Positions 22,456 through 32,440 of a stretch of 64,000 nucleotides of DNA are shown here, piece by piece. The stretch's first letter is position 1. The number at the start of each line of letters is the position of its first letter. The stretch lies in assembly GCA_024509875.1 (NCBI GenBank), contig JAMPIV010005827.1, positions 540,001 to 604,000 of the forward strand, read 5' to 3'. Under the pieces are notes generated by a model. That model did not search any database and was not told the origin of the DNA. It saw only the letters and a program-made list of their open reading frames with translations. The position numbers and the translations under genes were made by a program. The DNA is from Oreohelix idahoensis. Taxonomy: Eukaryota; Mollusca; Gastropoda; Stylommatophora; Oreohelicidae.

Positions 22456-23127
22456 CTGGAGTTGTATCATTAGCTGGTCATGTTTGTAATCAAGTATGGC
22501 CTGGGAATACACACGCTGTCAATATCATAATGTGAACGACTGGAGTTGTATCATTAGCCGGTCATGTTTGTAATCAAGTATGGCCTGGGAATACACACGC
22601 TGTCAATATCACAATGTGAACGACTGGAGTTGTATCATTAGCTGGTCATGTTTGTAATCAAGTATGGCCTGGGAATACACACGCTGTCAATATCACAATG
22701 TGAACGACTGGAGTTGTATCATTAGCTGGTCATGTTTGTAATCACGTATGGCCTGGGAATACACACGCTGTCAATATCACAATGTGAACGACTGGAGTTC
22801 TGTCATTAGCTGGTCATGCTTGTAATCACGTATGGCCTTGGAATACACACGCTGTCAATATCACAATGTGAACGACTGGAGTTGTATCATTAGCTGGTCA
22901 TGTTTGTAATCACGTATGGCCTGGGAATACACACGCTGTCAATATCACAATGTGAACGACTGGAGTTGTATCATTAGCTGGTCATGTTTGTAATCACGCA
23001 TGGCCTGGGAATACACACGCTGTCAATATCACAATGTGAACGACTGGAGTTGTATCATTAGCTGGTCATGTTTGTAATCACGCATGGCCTGGGAATACAC
23101 ACGCTGTCAATGTCACAATGTGAACGA
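22456..23127 (+). repeat. Eight tandem copies of an 84-bp LINE coding segment
   Basis: Units start at 22456, 22540, 22624, 22708, 22792, 22876, 22960 and 23044 (CTGGAGTTGTATCATTAG...), exactly 84 bp each, with a handful of substitutions (AAGTATGG, then CACGTATGG, then CACGCATGG). 84 is divisible by 3, so the RT frame is kept, although each unit carries the same TAG after ELYH. The last unit passes smoothly into unique sequence (CTGGAACGCATTCAAAATG). Confidence 0.97.
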
Positions 23128-23406
23128 CTGGAACGCATTCAAAATGAAGGGATGCGTATAGGTTTGAGCTGTGCGCGAGATACCCCCATTGTGATGATGT
23201 GGCACATGCTTGAAGTGCTGTAAATTAGATCCAGATATGCAATGGCCCAGGCAAAAGCTTATAGGCGGGTAACCACAGACAAAAGACATCCCCTGCATGA
23301 GAACATAGCTGATATCAAAGGAGTAAGAATAAAGAAGGGTATGTCATGGATGGAGCAGGCAGAAGCAACTATTAAGCAGGTGACCACAGTTGAAAATATA
23401 TTCAAG

Positions 23407-23498
23407 GGAGAAGAGTCGAGTAAGTCAAGGGAGAAGAGTCGAGTAAGTCAAGGGAGAAGAGTCGAGTAAGTCAAGGGAGAAGAGTCGAGTAAGTCAGG
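23407..23498 (+). repeat. Four tandem copies of a 23-bp unit
   Basis: Unit GGGAGAAGAGTCGAGTAAGT plus CAA, four copies, just before the RNase H segment of the LINE fragment. The copy at 63.15 kb has no such amplification. Confidence 0.95.
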
Positions 23499-23840
23499 TG
23501 AGAACTGGACAAACTAACAGCAAGTCATTATCAGCCTTGGCAGAGAGTGCAGACCTTGAGGCAGTGGGAGGGCAGAGCTTGAAATTGATTAGCTGATAAA
23601 TGATCATGCTGGGGCTGATGATGCCATTGCATGCACTGATGGGTCTGTAATCAGTGGTGAGAAATCAAGGTGAGGCTTCTCTGCTAGAGTAAAGGGCAGA
23701 ATCGTCGCTGAACATAGCGGGGCTTCCATGATAACAACCTCCAGCATGAGAATGGAGGTAGAGGCAGCTACCGCAGCCTTAAGATGGCTATCTGAAACTT
23801 CATTAACAAGGGCAGTTATTGTATCAGACTCACAATCCAT

Positions 23841-24385
23841 GCTTCGAAGATCCAAAGTGGATGGTTCCGGTATATCATACTAAATTAAAAATGTATGAGA
23901 GCTGCGTAATTTTTGTACTTCTGTATGGTGCAGAATGCTGGAGATTAACAGAAATATCCAAATTGTCCTCTTTCCACACAACGTGCCTAAGGAAAATTCT
24001 TTGAATTTTCTGGCCAACAAAACCATCACCTACCAAGAGCTTCTAACTCTGAGCCACCAAGAAGACATGCGCACCATTATAGCAGTAGATGCTGGAATAG
24101 GGTTGGCCACATTCTCAGAAGAGACCCTGACACCATCACCAGAACTACCATGCTATGGACTTCAGAAGAAAAGCGTAAGCAAGGACAACTAAAACCAACG
24201 GGCGGATAACTGCGGAGGCGGAGATGCTAAGCCTGAACCAGAGCTAGGGCACCACATGAAAGATGGCTGTCGACCGAGCAAAGTTGAGACATTTTGTTGC
24301 TGCCCTACAAGACGCCACTAGGCGTGATGGTCGTTGATTGATTTGTCAGTCAGCGACCAAGGATCAAAGAAAAAAGAAGAAGGAA
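23841..24385 (+). pseudogene. LINE ORF2 C-terminal fragment with ACGCCACTAGGCGT tail
   Basis: In broken frames it encodes KLKMYESCVIFVLLYGAECWR, FHTTCLRKIL and a remnant of the GRPK..WRRTVEAEM C-terminus. It ends with GACGCCACTAGGCGTGATGG, then GCGACCAAGGATCAAAGAAA and an A/G-rich tail. The same C-terminus is well preserved at 25667-25967. It abuts the Jockey-like fragment at about 23870. Confidence 0.7.
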
Positions 24386-25575
24386 AAAAGGACATTGAAA
24401 TCCTATTGACCACTGGGAAGATAGTTAAAGAACCTGAAGAAGAGAAATAGACAGAAAGATGACGGAAGACCTGACAAGATGTCTAGGAATTCCCAGGGTA
24501 AGAAAGGTAGTAGAACAAGAAACATATGAAGAGGGTACGGGGCAGAGACAAACATGACAGGGATGGAAAAAAAAAGACAGAAAACCTGGCACAGGCCAGG
24601 AAGATTTGTCAATAATTTGTTGAAAACCTAAGCTCCTGCGGGAATGAGGATGAGTTAGAAATACAAAACAACATACTATAGTAGAAAATATAAAAAATAA
24701 AGACAGCACAGTTTAGAATTCCACAGAATAAATCGTAATTGGTAATACAATAAGCAAAGACTATTCTCAATAATTAACATGTCAAGAACCAAAGACTAAT
24801 ACCCCAATTTGACAAAACCATCCACCATACTCAATAATCTAGTGTATATGAAAAACTATCGGATATTTGCCTCCAGAACTGAAGACCAACAGAAACAAGA
24901 ATAGTAAATATAATCTGAATGACCAGGGGCAATGTGAGGGATATGGTAATCTTTCATTTCATTCATCAGATCGGGAACAAGACGGTTTCAGCATCGACCC
25001 AAAAGTGGTCGGTAACTTTCAATGCTTTCAGGCCAAACTTAGCACGAAGCACAAAGGAGGTTAATTCTTACAGGAAAGACAACTTGTTTGAAACCATTTG
25101 TCTGTGCCTCACGTTCAGTAATCGAATCTGAACGACACTGGATTATTCATCGGGCTAACCGTGCAAGGACTGATTAGATCGGTTTTTATGTCCAACCGCA
25201 GTCTGTAGCGAATTGCTTGTAGTATCGAGTACTATTGACTTTTGGTCTGTATTATTTCAAAGGATAAAAAAGGAATTAAGAACATTGAGGGGGTGTGAAG
25301 GAAACAGAGAAAATGAAAAAAAAGCAACCTTAGTAAAGGGAGACACTTTAACTAAAATTAAAGGGGAAGAAGAAATAAAAATGTAGTACGAACACTTGCG
25401 AAATAAAAAATTTGAAACAAATATTTTTAATATTAGTAGTAATAATAATAATAATGCTTCACTGTGACGACGATTGATTCATCAATTACTCTAGTTTGTG
25501 GCTTCTTGCGGAAATAATCAAGGTGACATGGTGGCGTAAAGCCTCGGATTCTTTCAAGAAAGATTTATCTACAGA
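24386..25575. other. No intact gene; possible LINE debris
   Basis: 24.4-24.7 kb is purine-rich. The rest is AT-rich with no motif I can assign. (AAT)n lies at 25437-25455. Confidence 0.35.
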
Positions 25576-26130
25576 GAGAACGAACGAACGAATGAACTTT
25601 ATTTTCAAAGGTTAAGAATTGGGCGCTTAGGCCCGTCTAACATTCTGCCCTTCCACTCTCACTTATTAGCTGGCAGACGCTGGAACTGGGTTGGTCATGT
25701 CCTCAGAAGAGACCCTGATGCCATCACAAGAACAGCTATGCTTTGGACCCCTGAAGGAAAACGAAAAAGAGGCCGACCAAAAACAACCTGGCGGAGGACT
25801 GTGGAGGCTGAGATGCAAAGAATGAACCAGAGTTGGGGCACTGTACGAAGGATGGCCACCGACCGAGCAAAGTGGAATCAATTTGCTGTTGCCCTACACG
25901 ACGCCACTAGGCGTGATGGCCACTGACTGCTTTGACGGTCGGCGGCTAAGGATCAAAGAAGAAGAAGACTCTCACTTATCTTGCATTCTGAAAAATTTTA
26001 TTCAGAATTGTTCCTTTAAGCATTAATTTAATGGTATGTAACTATATAAAGGTAATATCAAAGCATTCATTTACAGTATCCAATCATAATCAAAATTAAT
26101 ATGTTTTTTTTAAACAAACAAGAAAGTAAT
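25576..26130 (-). mobile_element. CR1-like LINE 3' end, copy 1, with (GAAC)n tail
   Basis: Minus-strand 3' terminus: ...CTTAACCTTTGAAAATAAAG then TTCGTTCGTTCGTTC. The upstream body includes GGGCAGAATGTTAGACGGGC. Equivalent termini are at 26322 and 27946. The body is split by a LINE insertion at 25667-25967. The family assignment comes from copy 2, which retains RT-like coding sequence. Confidence 0.65.
25667..25967 (+). mobile_element. 5'-truncated LINE insertion with 12-bp TSD
   Basis: Flanked by ACTCTCACTTAT at 25655-25666 and 25968-25979. Encodes the C-terminus of a LINE ORF2: WNWVGHVLRRDPDAI, WTPEGKRKRGRPKTTWRRTV and VALHDATRRDGH then stop. The short 3' UTR ends CGGCTAAGGATCAAAGAAGA with (GAA)n. 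Insertion was into the CR1-like copy 1. The last codons (ATRRDGH) lie in the ACGCCACTAGGCGTGATGG segment that also forms the SINE tails. Confidence 0.85.
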
Positions 26131-26321
26131 AAAAACACACACACGAAAACAAACACTCAAACAAATCCAAAACATCCATACAGTAAATCCGACAAAAATT
26201 CGAACCCAATCAGATTGGGGTGGCATAGAATTAGAACTCATGAAATATTTGACAGTCTGCAACTGAATGAGTTGGGACTTTGTGTGTTTTTAATTGCCCT
26301 CCCACTCAAGAGCAGAATCAG
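26131..26321. other. Unassigned spacer between LINE copies
   Basis: A/C-rich sequence without motif. Confidence 0.3.
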
Positions 26322-26424
26322 ATAGAACGAATGAACGAACGAACGAACTTTATTTTCAAAGGGTTTAGAATTGGGCACACATGCCCGTCTAATATTCCGC
26401 CCTTCCCTTCTCTCGTCTTTCATC

Positions 26425-26506
26425 TTCTTCTTCTTTGATCCTTAGCCGCCGACCGTCAAAGCAGTCAGTGGCCATCACGCCTAGTGGCGTCTTGTAGGGC
26501 AACAAC
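26425..26506 (-). mobile_element. Short insertion of the ACGCCACTAGGCGT LINE tail
   Basis: Reverse complement reads GCCCTACAAGACGCCACTAG, GCGTGATGGCCACTGACTGC, and CGGCGGCTAAGGATCAAAGA with a (GAA)n tail. Same 3' end as 25880-25967, severely 5'-truncated (about 80 bp). Confidence 0.8.
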
Positions 26507-27040
26507 ATACAGAATCCAATTATTCTAATATGAATTTTAAAGATTAGTTTTAAGTAATCATAATAAAGAACACAATACAAGAAAATAAAATCGTAATATT
26601 GAAACAGTACTTTAACTGTTACACACATTTACAGTACATTATATAATAAATATTGAACAGGACAAAATAATCCTTAAAATCTACATATATTTTTTAATGA
26701 TTTGGGAACGTAACTAAATTAGGCTGTCATATAATCTGCACTCATGATTTATTTGAAAAGTCTGCGAGTGTATGAATATGGACAGGGGGGCTTTTTATGT
26801 CGTGTGGAAGATTGTGTGCCTCCTCGTCTAGGAAATGTTTGATCTTAGCTAACTGGTAAACTGTCTGTGCCGTTTGTTTAGTCAGTGCTATTACATGCGA
26901 ATACCAACTTAAATGTTGGTCAACTATGAGTCCCAGAGTTTTATGTTCATTTACATTATCAATTAGTGAGGTACTAACGTAGAGCTAAAGTGTTGTTTTC
27001 TGTCAGTTTCGCAATTTTTGTCTAGTTGATATTATCATAC

Positions 27041-27668
27041 TTGACCACTTTAAATACCTCGGAGCTATTATAGACCGAAAGGGAGGCATCAAAGAAGAGT
27101 TGGCCACTCGAAAAGCAGCAGCTGGGAGACTTTTTCAGGCCATAAATCGAGGATTCCTCAGCAAGAGAGAGGTTGGTAAGAAAACGAAGATGGCTGTCCA
27201 CCGCTCCACCTATGTCCCAGTCTTGACATATGGATGCGAGTCATGGGCAATGACTACAACCCATAAAAGCCAGATCCAAACCTCAGAAATGAGGTATCTG
27301 AGGAAGGTGGTTGAAGTAACAAGAAGAGACATGGTACGCAACCAGACGATACGTCAAGGCCTAAAATGCCACCCCCTACAGACCCACGTAGAACAGTCCC
27401 AACTAAGATGGTTTGGCCATGTCTGCAGAATGGGAGAAGATCGGCTACCACGACAAACATGGGAAACAAAGAGCCAAGGATCCAGACCCCGAGGACGACC
27501 CAGAGTCCGCTGGGAGGACAACATTAGACAATCTTTGAAGGACCGAGGACTAGAATGGAACCAGGCCAGGAGGAAGACAGCCGATAGAATAGTCTGTCGC
27601 TCTCTCTTCCAGACCTCTACACCTCACGGTAGAAGGGGAACGACTAAGTAAGTAAGTAAGTAAGTAAG
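27041..27668 (+). mobile_element. 5'-truncated LINE with 13-bp TSD and (TAAG)n tail
   Basis: Flanked by GATATTATCATAC at 27028-27040 and 27668-27680 (the first G may belong to the tail). Encodes the RT C-terminus: FKYLGAIIDRKGG, YVPVLTYGCESWAMT, EMRYLRKVVEVTRRD and QLRWFGHVCRMGEDRLP, then SRPRGRPRVRWEDNI and a stop at 27649, about 185 intact codons. These motifs are typical of RTE-like or related EN-bearing LINEs. The tail is GTAAGTAAGTAAGTAAGTAA. Copy 2 of the CR1-like element is the target. Confidence 0.85.
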
Positions 27669-27889
27669 ATATTATCATACATTTTGTTTTTTTTTTTAAA
27701 TATTTATTCGAATGCGAATTTTTCGTTCCTCTGCTTCATAAGATTGCATGTATCAGTTTGTAATAATATTGCCAGTGTGTTGCAATTTGTATCATTTGTT
27801 TATATGGTACATTCATCGGCAAATAGGTCGCATAAGGAGTGCATGATGTTTAGTGGAAGGGCATTTATGTATATGGCAACAAGTAGGGC

Positions 27890-27890
27890 C

Positions 27891-27927
<37 letters not shown>

Positions 27928-27945
27928 TGAGAGAAAGAGAAAGAG
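27890..27945. repeat. (GA)n low-complexity tract
   Basis: Imperfect GAGA run grading into GAAAGAGAAC, next to the (GAAC)n tail of the following LINE copy. Confidence 0.9.
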
Positions 27946-28290
27946 AGAACGAACGAACGAACGAACGAACTTTATTTTCGAAGCGTTAAGAATTGGGCGC
28001 GCAGGCCCGTCTAACATTCTGCCCTTTCACTCTCATTAGTCTTGCATACTATATTCTTTTATTCCCTCATATTACTTTAAGCATTAATTTAAAGGCATGC
28101 AACATTATAAAAGTAACATAACAGCATTCATTTACAGTATACAATCATAATTAAAAAATGAGTAGGTTTTTTTTTAAATAAACAAGATAGTGACTGAAGA
28201 AAAATAATAATAATAAATATAAAATAAAATAATATAAACAAAACAATAAATAAATAAATTCTGTATACCGACACTCTCTTATGCGGTCAA
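27946..28290 (-). mobile_element. CR1-like LINE 3' end, copy 3
   Basis: Begins with five GAAC units, then TTTATTTTCGAAGCGTTAAG, AATTGGGCGCGCAGGCCCGT, and CATTAATTTAAAGGCATGCA, all colinear with copy 1 (25576-26130). No coding potential left. Third consecutive copy in the same orientation. Confidence 0.7.
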
Positions 28291-28475
28291 AACGTCTACA
28301 AGTAATCTGTATTTTAATCAATCGTCAATACAAAAATTACAAAAACACATTTTCGCTTACATCCACACATTCTTGGTGGAAAGTGAAATAATAATAATAA
28401 TAACACTTCTGTAGCAGGAAAAGTCTTTCAGCAGTTAAAAAAAAAAGAAGTTTATATCTGCTTATTCTCATGTAC

Positions 28476-28682
28476 CACAACGGGCTGATCACCCGTTTGC
28501 CAGTCACTTCGATTACGGAAACAACAGCAAATGGATTGATTTGCCGTAGCCCTAAAGACGCCACTAGGCGTGATGGGAAACAATGGCAAAGAAAACCTAT
28601 CTGCTGTTGCCCTAAGACGCCACTAGGCGTAATGGCCACTGATGCTTTGACGGTCGGTGGCTAAGGACGGAAGAAGAAGAAG
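28476..28682 (+). mobile_element. SINE (5'-truncated) with 12-bp TSD and LINE-derived tail
   Basis: Flanked by ATTCTCATGTAC at 28464-28475 and 28683-28694. Starts CACAACGGGCTGATCACCCG, contains TTGCCAGTCACTTCGATTAC and GGAAACAAC. It then carries two copies of ACGCCACTAGGCGT (28557 and 28617) and ends CGGTGGCTAAGGACGGAAGA with (GAA)n. Same family as the longer element at 56863-57202. The terminal 65 bp match the LINE 3' end at 25890-25967. Confidence 0.85.
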
Positions 28683-28954
28683 ATTCTCATGTACATCATC
28701 CCATTTAAGCAAACGAAAACATTCACATCTCTAAAGTACAGTGGTATGCGGGTACATTCTCACATATATTACATTACATAATAATATTACATGGATATAA
28801 AACAAATTATTCCCATTAAAAACGAGCGGAAGAGCAAAAGAAATGTTGACCTATGGATGAGATGTTGACAGGCAAGTGATGTTTCTATGGGGGTAGATAA
28901 TCAGTGTTTAGGAAGTGTTTGAAAAGTGCTTTGTTAAGAAAGAGAGAGACAAAG

Positions 28955-29230
28955 AGAGAATGTCACGGGATTTGCCTCCCCTTTGCTCTGCAGTAGTGGT
29001 CCACCAGTGGCCAAACTCAAGAGTATCTAAAATGGGTCTTCAAAGGCGACATTTTACCTTCGCACAAGACTTACTCTTGACAGAGCTTTGTAGATAGGCA
29101 GGATAATGAAGCTTATATCTCAGGGAGTTTCCACAAGATAATTCAGAAGTCAAGAACAATGCTTTGCATAGGGCAGAGCACTATTAACCTATATCTGATC
29201 CGGCACCTCTTGTGAAGTATTAAGCAATGG
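28955..29230 (+). repeat. Dispersed repeat R2, best-preserved copy
   Basis: Begins TGTCACGGGATTTGCCTCCC at 28959; shares ordered blocks with 12600-12850 and minus 43430-43640. TG start and position relative to no genes suggest a solo LTR fragment, not proven. Confidence 0.65.
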
Positions 29231-29314
29231 TTTGTCCTTGTTCGAGCCCCAAGCTGGTTTAATGTAGCGAAATTCCTTTTATAAGTATTTTTGGCTCTAT
29301 GGCTGTAAAACTAT

Positions 29315-29425
29315 TTATATATATATTTATATATATATATATATATACTATATATATTTAAATAGTATATATATATATATATATATTTATATAGTATATT
29401 TATTTATATATATATAAAATATATA
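29315..29425. repeat. TA-rich imperfect microsatellite
   Basis: Alternating (TA)n with TTTA interruptions. Confidence 0.9.
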
Positions 29426-30589
29426 TCTTAAAGATTAATCGATATCATTACAATAGATGCGCTCTATCTCTTATCTATTATTATAAAAACTGAATCAACT
29501 ATACGAATTTGTAAAAGTATAACATATAACAAATTTAATAATTCAATTATCGTCCGTTAACACATTTAAATAAATATGGGTGAAAGTGACTTTAGAGGTT
29601 TTAAAAATTTGTCTTCACTGAGACTTAATTGGGGACTGATGGTTATTATTGTCTGTTGCGTTCGCCTGTTACTAAATGACTTAACTGGCGAATACTGCAA
29701 TGGGTCGTTGTCAGGTTGTTTGTGATGATGACTCTTCTCTAGAGACGTCTAGATGAACTTCACTCCTAATGTCAAGGTGGGTGTCTTCACAACCTGTCCA
29801 CTGTAGATAGTTGGGGTCGAACCCAGCTCTTTGAATCACAATATAGTGGCAAAGATTTTTACTTCACACTGGTCTGGTATTAAGAACCGTCTTGTAGCTT
29901 CGAACCACGAACTTTAGGAAAAATAAAAGAACAAATGCCTCTGCTAAGTACATTTGTGAGCTGAAAATTAGCAGGTGCATTATCTCGCTGCCCACCCACC
30001 AATGTTAACCTCTCTGAATAGTTTTTCTACCTGAGTATTCACAGTATAACTCAGGGAATACGATTTAGAAATCACCGTTATTCTTCTGGTTACTTAAATG
30101 GGGAAAATGTGTCTGGACAGAGCGAGTGCAATGGCTTGCCTGAATTTCAATTAACAAGTTACATATTCTCACAAAATGATACTATACACGCTGTGCACAT
30201 GTGATGTAATCAACACTCACTTACTCACTGCTCCATTTGAAGTCTGGGGTCACCTCTGATTTCTGTACAACTAGCAAGAAGCAATCACCAGCGCTTGCTG
30301 TAGTGATTTATGAATATACTGTTTTAATATGTTGTGGTTGCCAGCCTAGTATGACTTGTATAACCACTTAGCAAGTAACATGTCACATTCACTTTTGTCA
30401 AATATATGTTCACAACTTACCCCAAATTACTTGGGAACATAATCTCCTAGCACAGATGAATGCACACAGCAACTTTGATTAGATGCTTCGAACACTTGGT
30501 CGGGGAAATTTTAGTATCTCTGTTATGACGGGTGCTCTGATTCCTTAAGTTTCCAGTCTTGGTATTTAAAACTGCGGGTTCTCTTTTAA
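29426..30589. other. No recognisable gene
   Basis: No family motifs, no extended frame; ordinary AT-rich sequence. Confidence 0.4.
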
Positions 30590-31275
30590 CACATTAACTA
30601 CCGAATTAAAAAACACACTGTGGCCGAATTAAATTTTTTTCCCATTTTCATCCTGTAGGTGTTTGCACAAAGTAAGCTGTAGTTTTCGTAATTGTTTACA
30701 GATTTTTATGAATTACACGTCATTTTAAAGATAAATGAACGTACTATTACAATAAACACCGGTTGTAAATCTAATAGAGGTTGCTGCTATTTAAAGGCCC
30801 TCCGATGGCCGAGGACTTGCAATATTTTCACAATTATAACTGCTTGCGCCTCATCTCTATCAAAATCACAATTTCAATCAATGTGAACACCGTTTTCACT
30901 CTTGTCCTCGTCGCTAGATCTATCAGTCAATTGTTGAAACACGTTTCTATCCTATTCAGCCGTTAGACGAGATGTACACGCATTTTTTGTAGTCCTATCA
31001 CTAGTTGCCACGGTAAACAGTTTTACACGATTTGGTAACTAACCAAAAACGCTGAAAAATATGAACATAATATCAATTTTCCAGTGTTCTACAACAACCA
31101 TGCTTTGGGAATTTGTTTTCCGGTGGTAACTTAAAATCTCGAACCAGATCAGAGAGTGGTTCAGTACATTTTTCATTCGTTTTATTACTAAAATTAGATT
31201 GGCGCTCTGAGCGGCTTGCGGTCCAAATGTGATTATGCTGTGAGCCGCTGACAGCGGCTTGCGGTAGTTAATGTG
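30590..31275. mobile_element. piggyBac-type non-autonomous element (MITE), 686 bp
   Basis: Perfect 14-bp inverted termini CACATTAACTACCG / CGGTAGTTAATGTG flanked on both sides by TTAA (30586-30589; 31276-31279), the target duplicated by piggyBac-type transposases. Near the right end a subterminal CGGCTTGCGG occurs twice (31212, 31254). No transposase frame: the longest internal frame (64 codons) is unassigned. Confidence 0.85.
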
Positions 31276-31279
31276 TTAA

Positions 31280-32390
31280 GTTATAAAGACGCCCAAATAC
31301 GTTGATCTGTCACTTTTAATTCTGGAATACTAGTCCGAGTCTCTCTGGCTCCTTAGAGTTGCTAATTTGACGTTGCGAAATAGTCTGATTTGTGTCTAGA
31401 TTATATTTCCATTTCTCAATTCAAGTCCCAGATGGTATTCAAGACAAACTTTCCAATGAAAGTCAAAGTCTATTCCAGCTCTCAAATTAAACCAATGGTA
31501 AGCTCATTAGAACTATGTGGGTCGGGGTGTTAAATCATTACTATCCCCCGCGTGTTTTAAAATATCAATTTTAAAATTTAAACTCGTGACCTCTTTCAAA
31601 TATGACAGTAAACTGTCCATTGTATTTGTACAAACTCACATAATCACATAAATGAACTTATTTCCTGGCTAATGCCTTCCATCCATATTGTCTCCTCTGA
31701 CTGGTTATCCGTACTATTGCTACAGAGATGGTCCAACGGAAGTGATTACAAATTATCACCTGTGTTTGAATACACCTGCCCGGCCGGATTTCTGAGAGAG
31801 CAAATCTGGCTTTCTTTACATCGATCGTGCGCCACCACCTTGTATCCACAAGGATCGTCTATATCAAAGGTGGCTAGACGACAAGTGATAAAATTATTAT
31901 CCGCTGACGTGTCTAATTAGCCTTGTAATACTACGATTCACATGGTGAAACGTAAACAAGTCTAGGGAGTGGTCAGAGCAAAAATGTAGGTGCATAAAAT
32001 ATGCCAAATGATAGGACGATGAGGAAGGGAAATGAAGAAATAAGTTAATAATGCAGGAGAGAACGAAATTAATAAGAAAGGACACAACTGATTTCGTCAC
32101 AGAGTGAAAGAGAAGAAGAGCGAAAGAGAAAGTGAAATAACAGAGAGAAATAAAGATCTTACTCTTTCACCGTTCAACTCTCAAAGGAGCGTAGACCTTC
32201 AACTAACGTATGCCAATTCTTCCTGTCCTGCGCCATCAGTTCAATCTTTTTCATCCCCTTCTGGTTTTCTTGTCTATGTGTTCTTTGGTCTTCCTCTACC
32301 TCTCTTACTCCGAGGATTCCAAAACAAGGATTGTCTCGTAATGCTATCAACAAGTTTTCTCAATGTGTGTCTTTCCACTTCCAGAGAGAG

Positions 32391-32440
<50 letters not shown>

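Larger units (their letters stand above)
22275..23840 (+). pseudogene. Jockey-like LINE ORF2 fragment (RT C-terminus to RNase H) with internal tandem amplification
   Basis: 22282-22473 encodes KMKYLGVTFHRGLTYKHHFDHI, the RT thumb-side motif of Jockey/I-group LINEs. It runs into a 28-codon segment, ELYH*LVMFVIKYGLGIHTL and on to CERL, repeated eight times. It resumes with LERIQNEGMRIGLSCARDTP, then MAQAKAYRRVTTDKRHPLHE, then an RNase H region (ACTDGSVISGEKS; MRMEVEAATAALRW; SDSQSML) to about 23840. Stops and frame breaks are frequent. A second family member at 62577-63500 (-) shows the unamplified arrangement. Confidence 0.8.
26322..27900 (-). pseudogene. CR1-like LINE fragment, copy 2, with RT remnant
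   Basis: The 3' tail (GAACGAATGAACGAACGAAC on the plus strand) is at about 26322. On the minus strand 26990-26800 encodes HKTLGLIVDQHLSWYSHV and QLAKIKHFLDE, the post-catalytic RT region typical of CR1-group LINEs. Sequence upstream of the RT continues beyond a plus-strand LINE that landed at 27041-27668. A small minus-strand LINE/SINE tail is inserted at 26425-26506. No catalytic motif is preserved. Confidence 0.6.

Noticed and set aside
22456..23127. CRISPR-like array
   Set aside because: Contiguous 84-bp tandem repeats without spacers, in LINE coding sequence of an animal genome. The 39-bp and 32-bp arrays likewise lack spacers.
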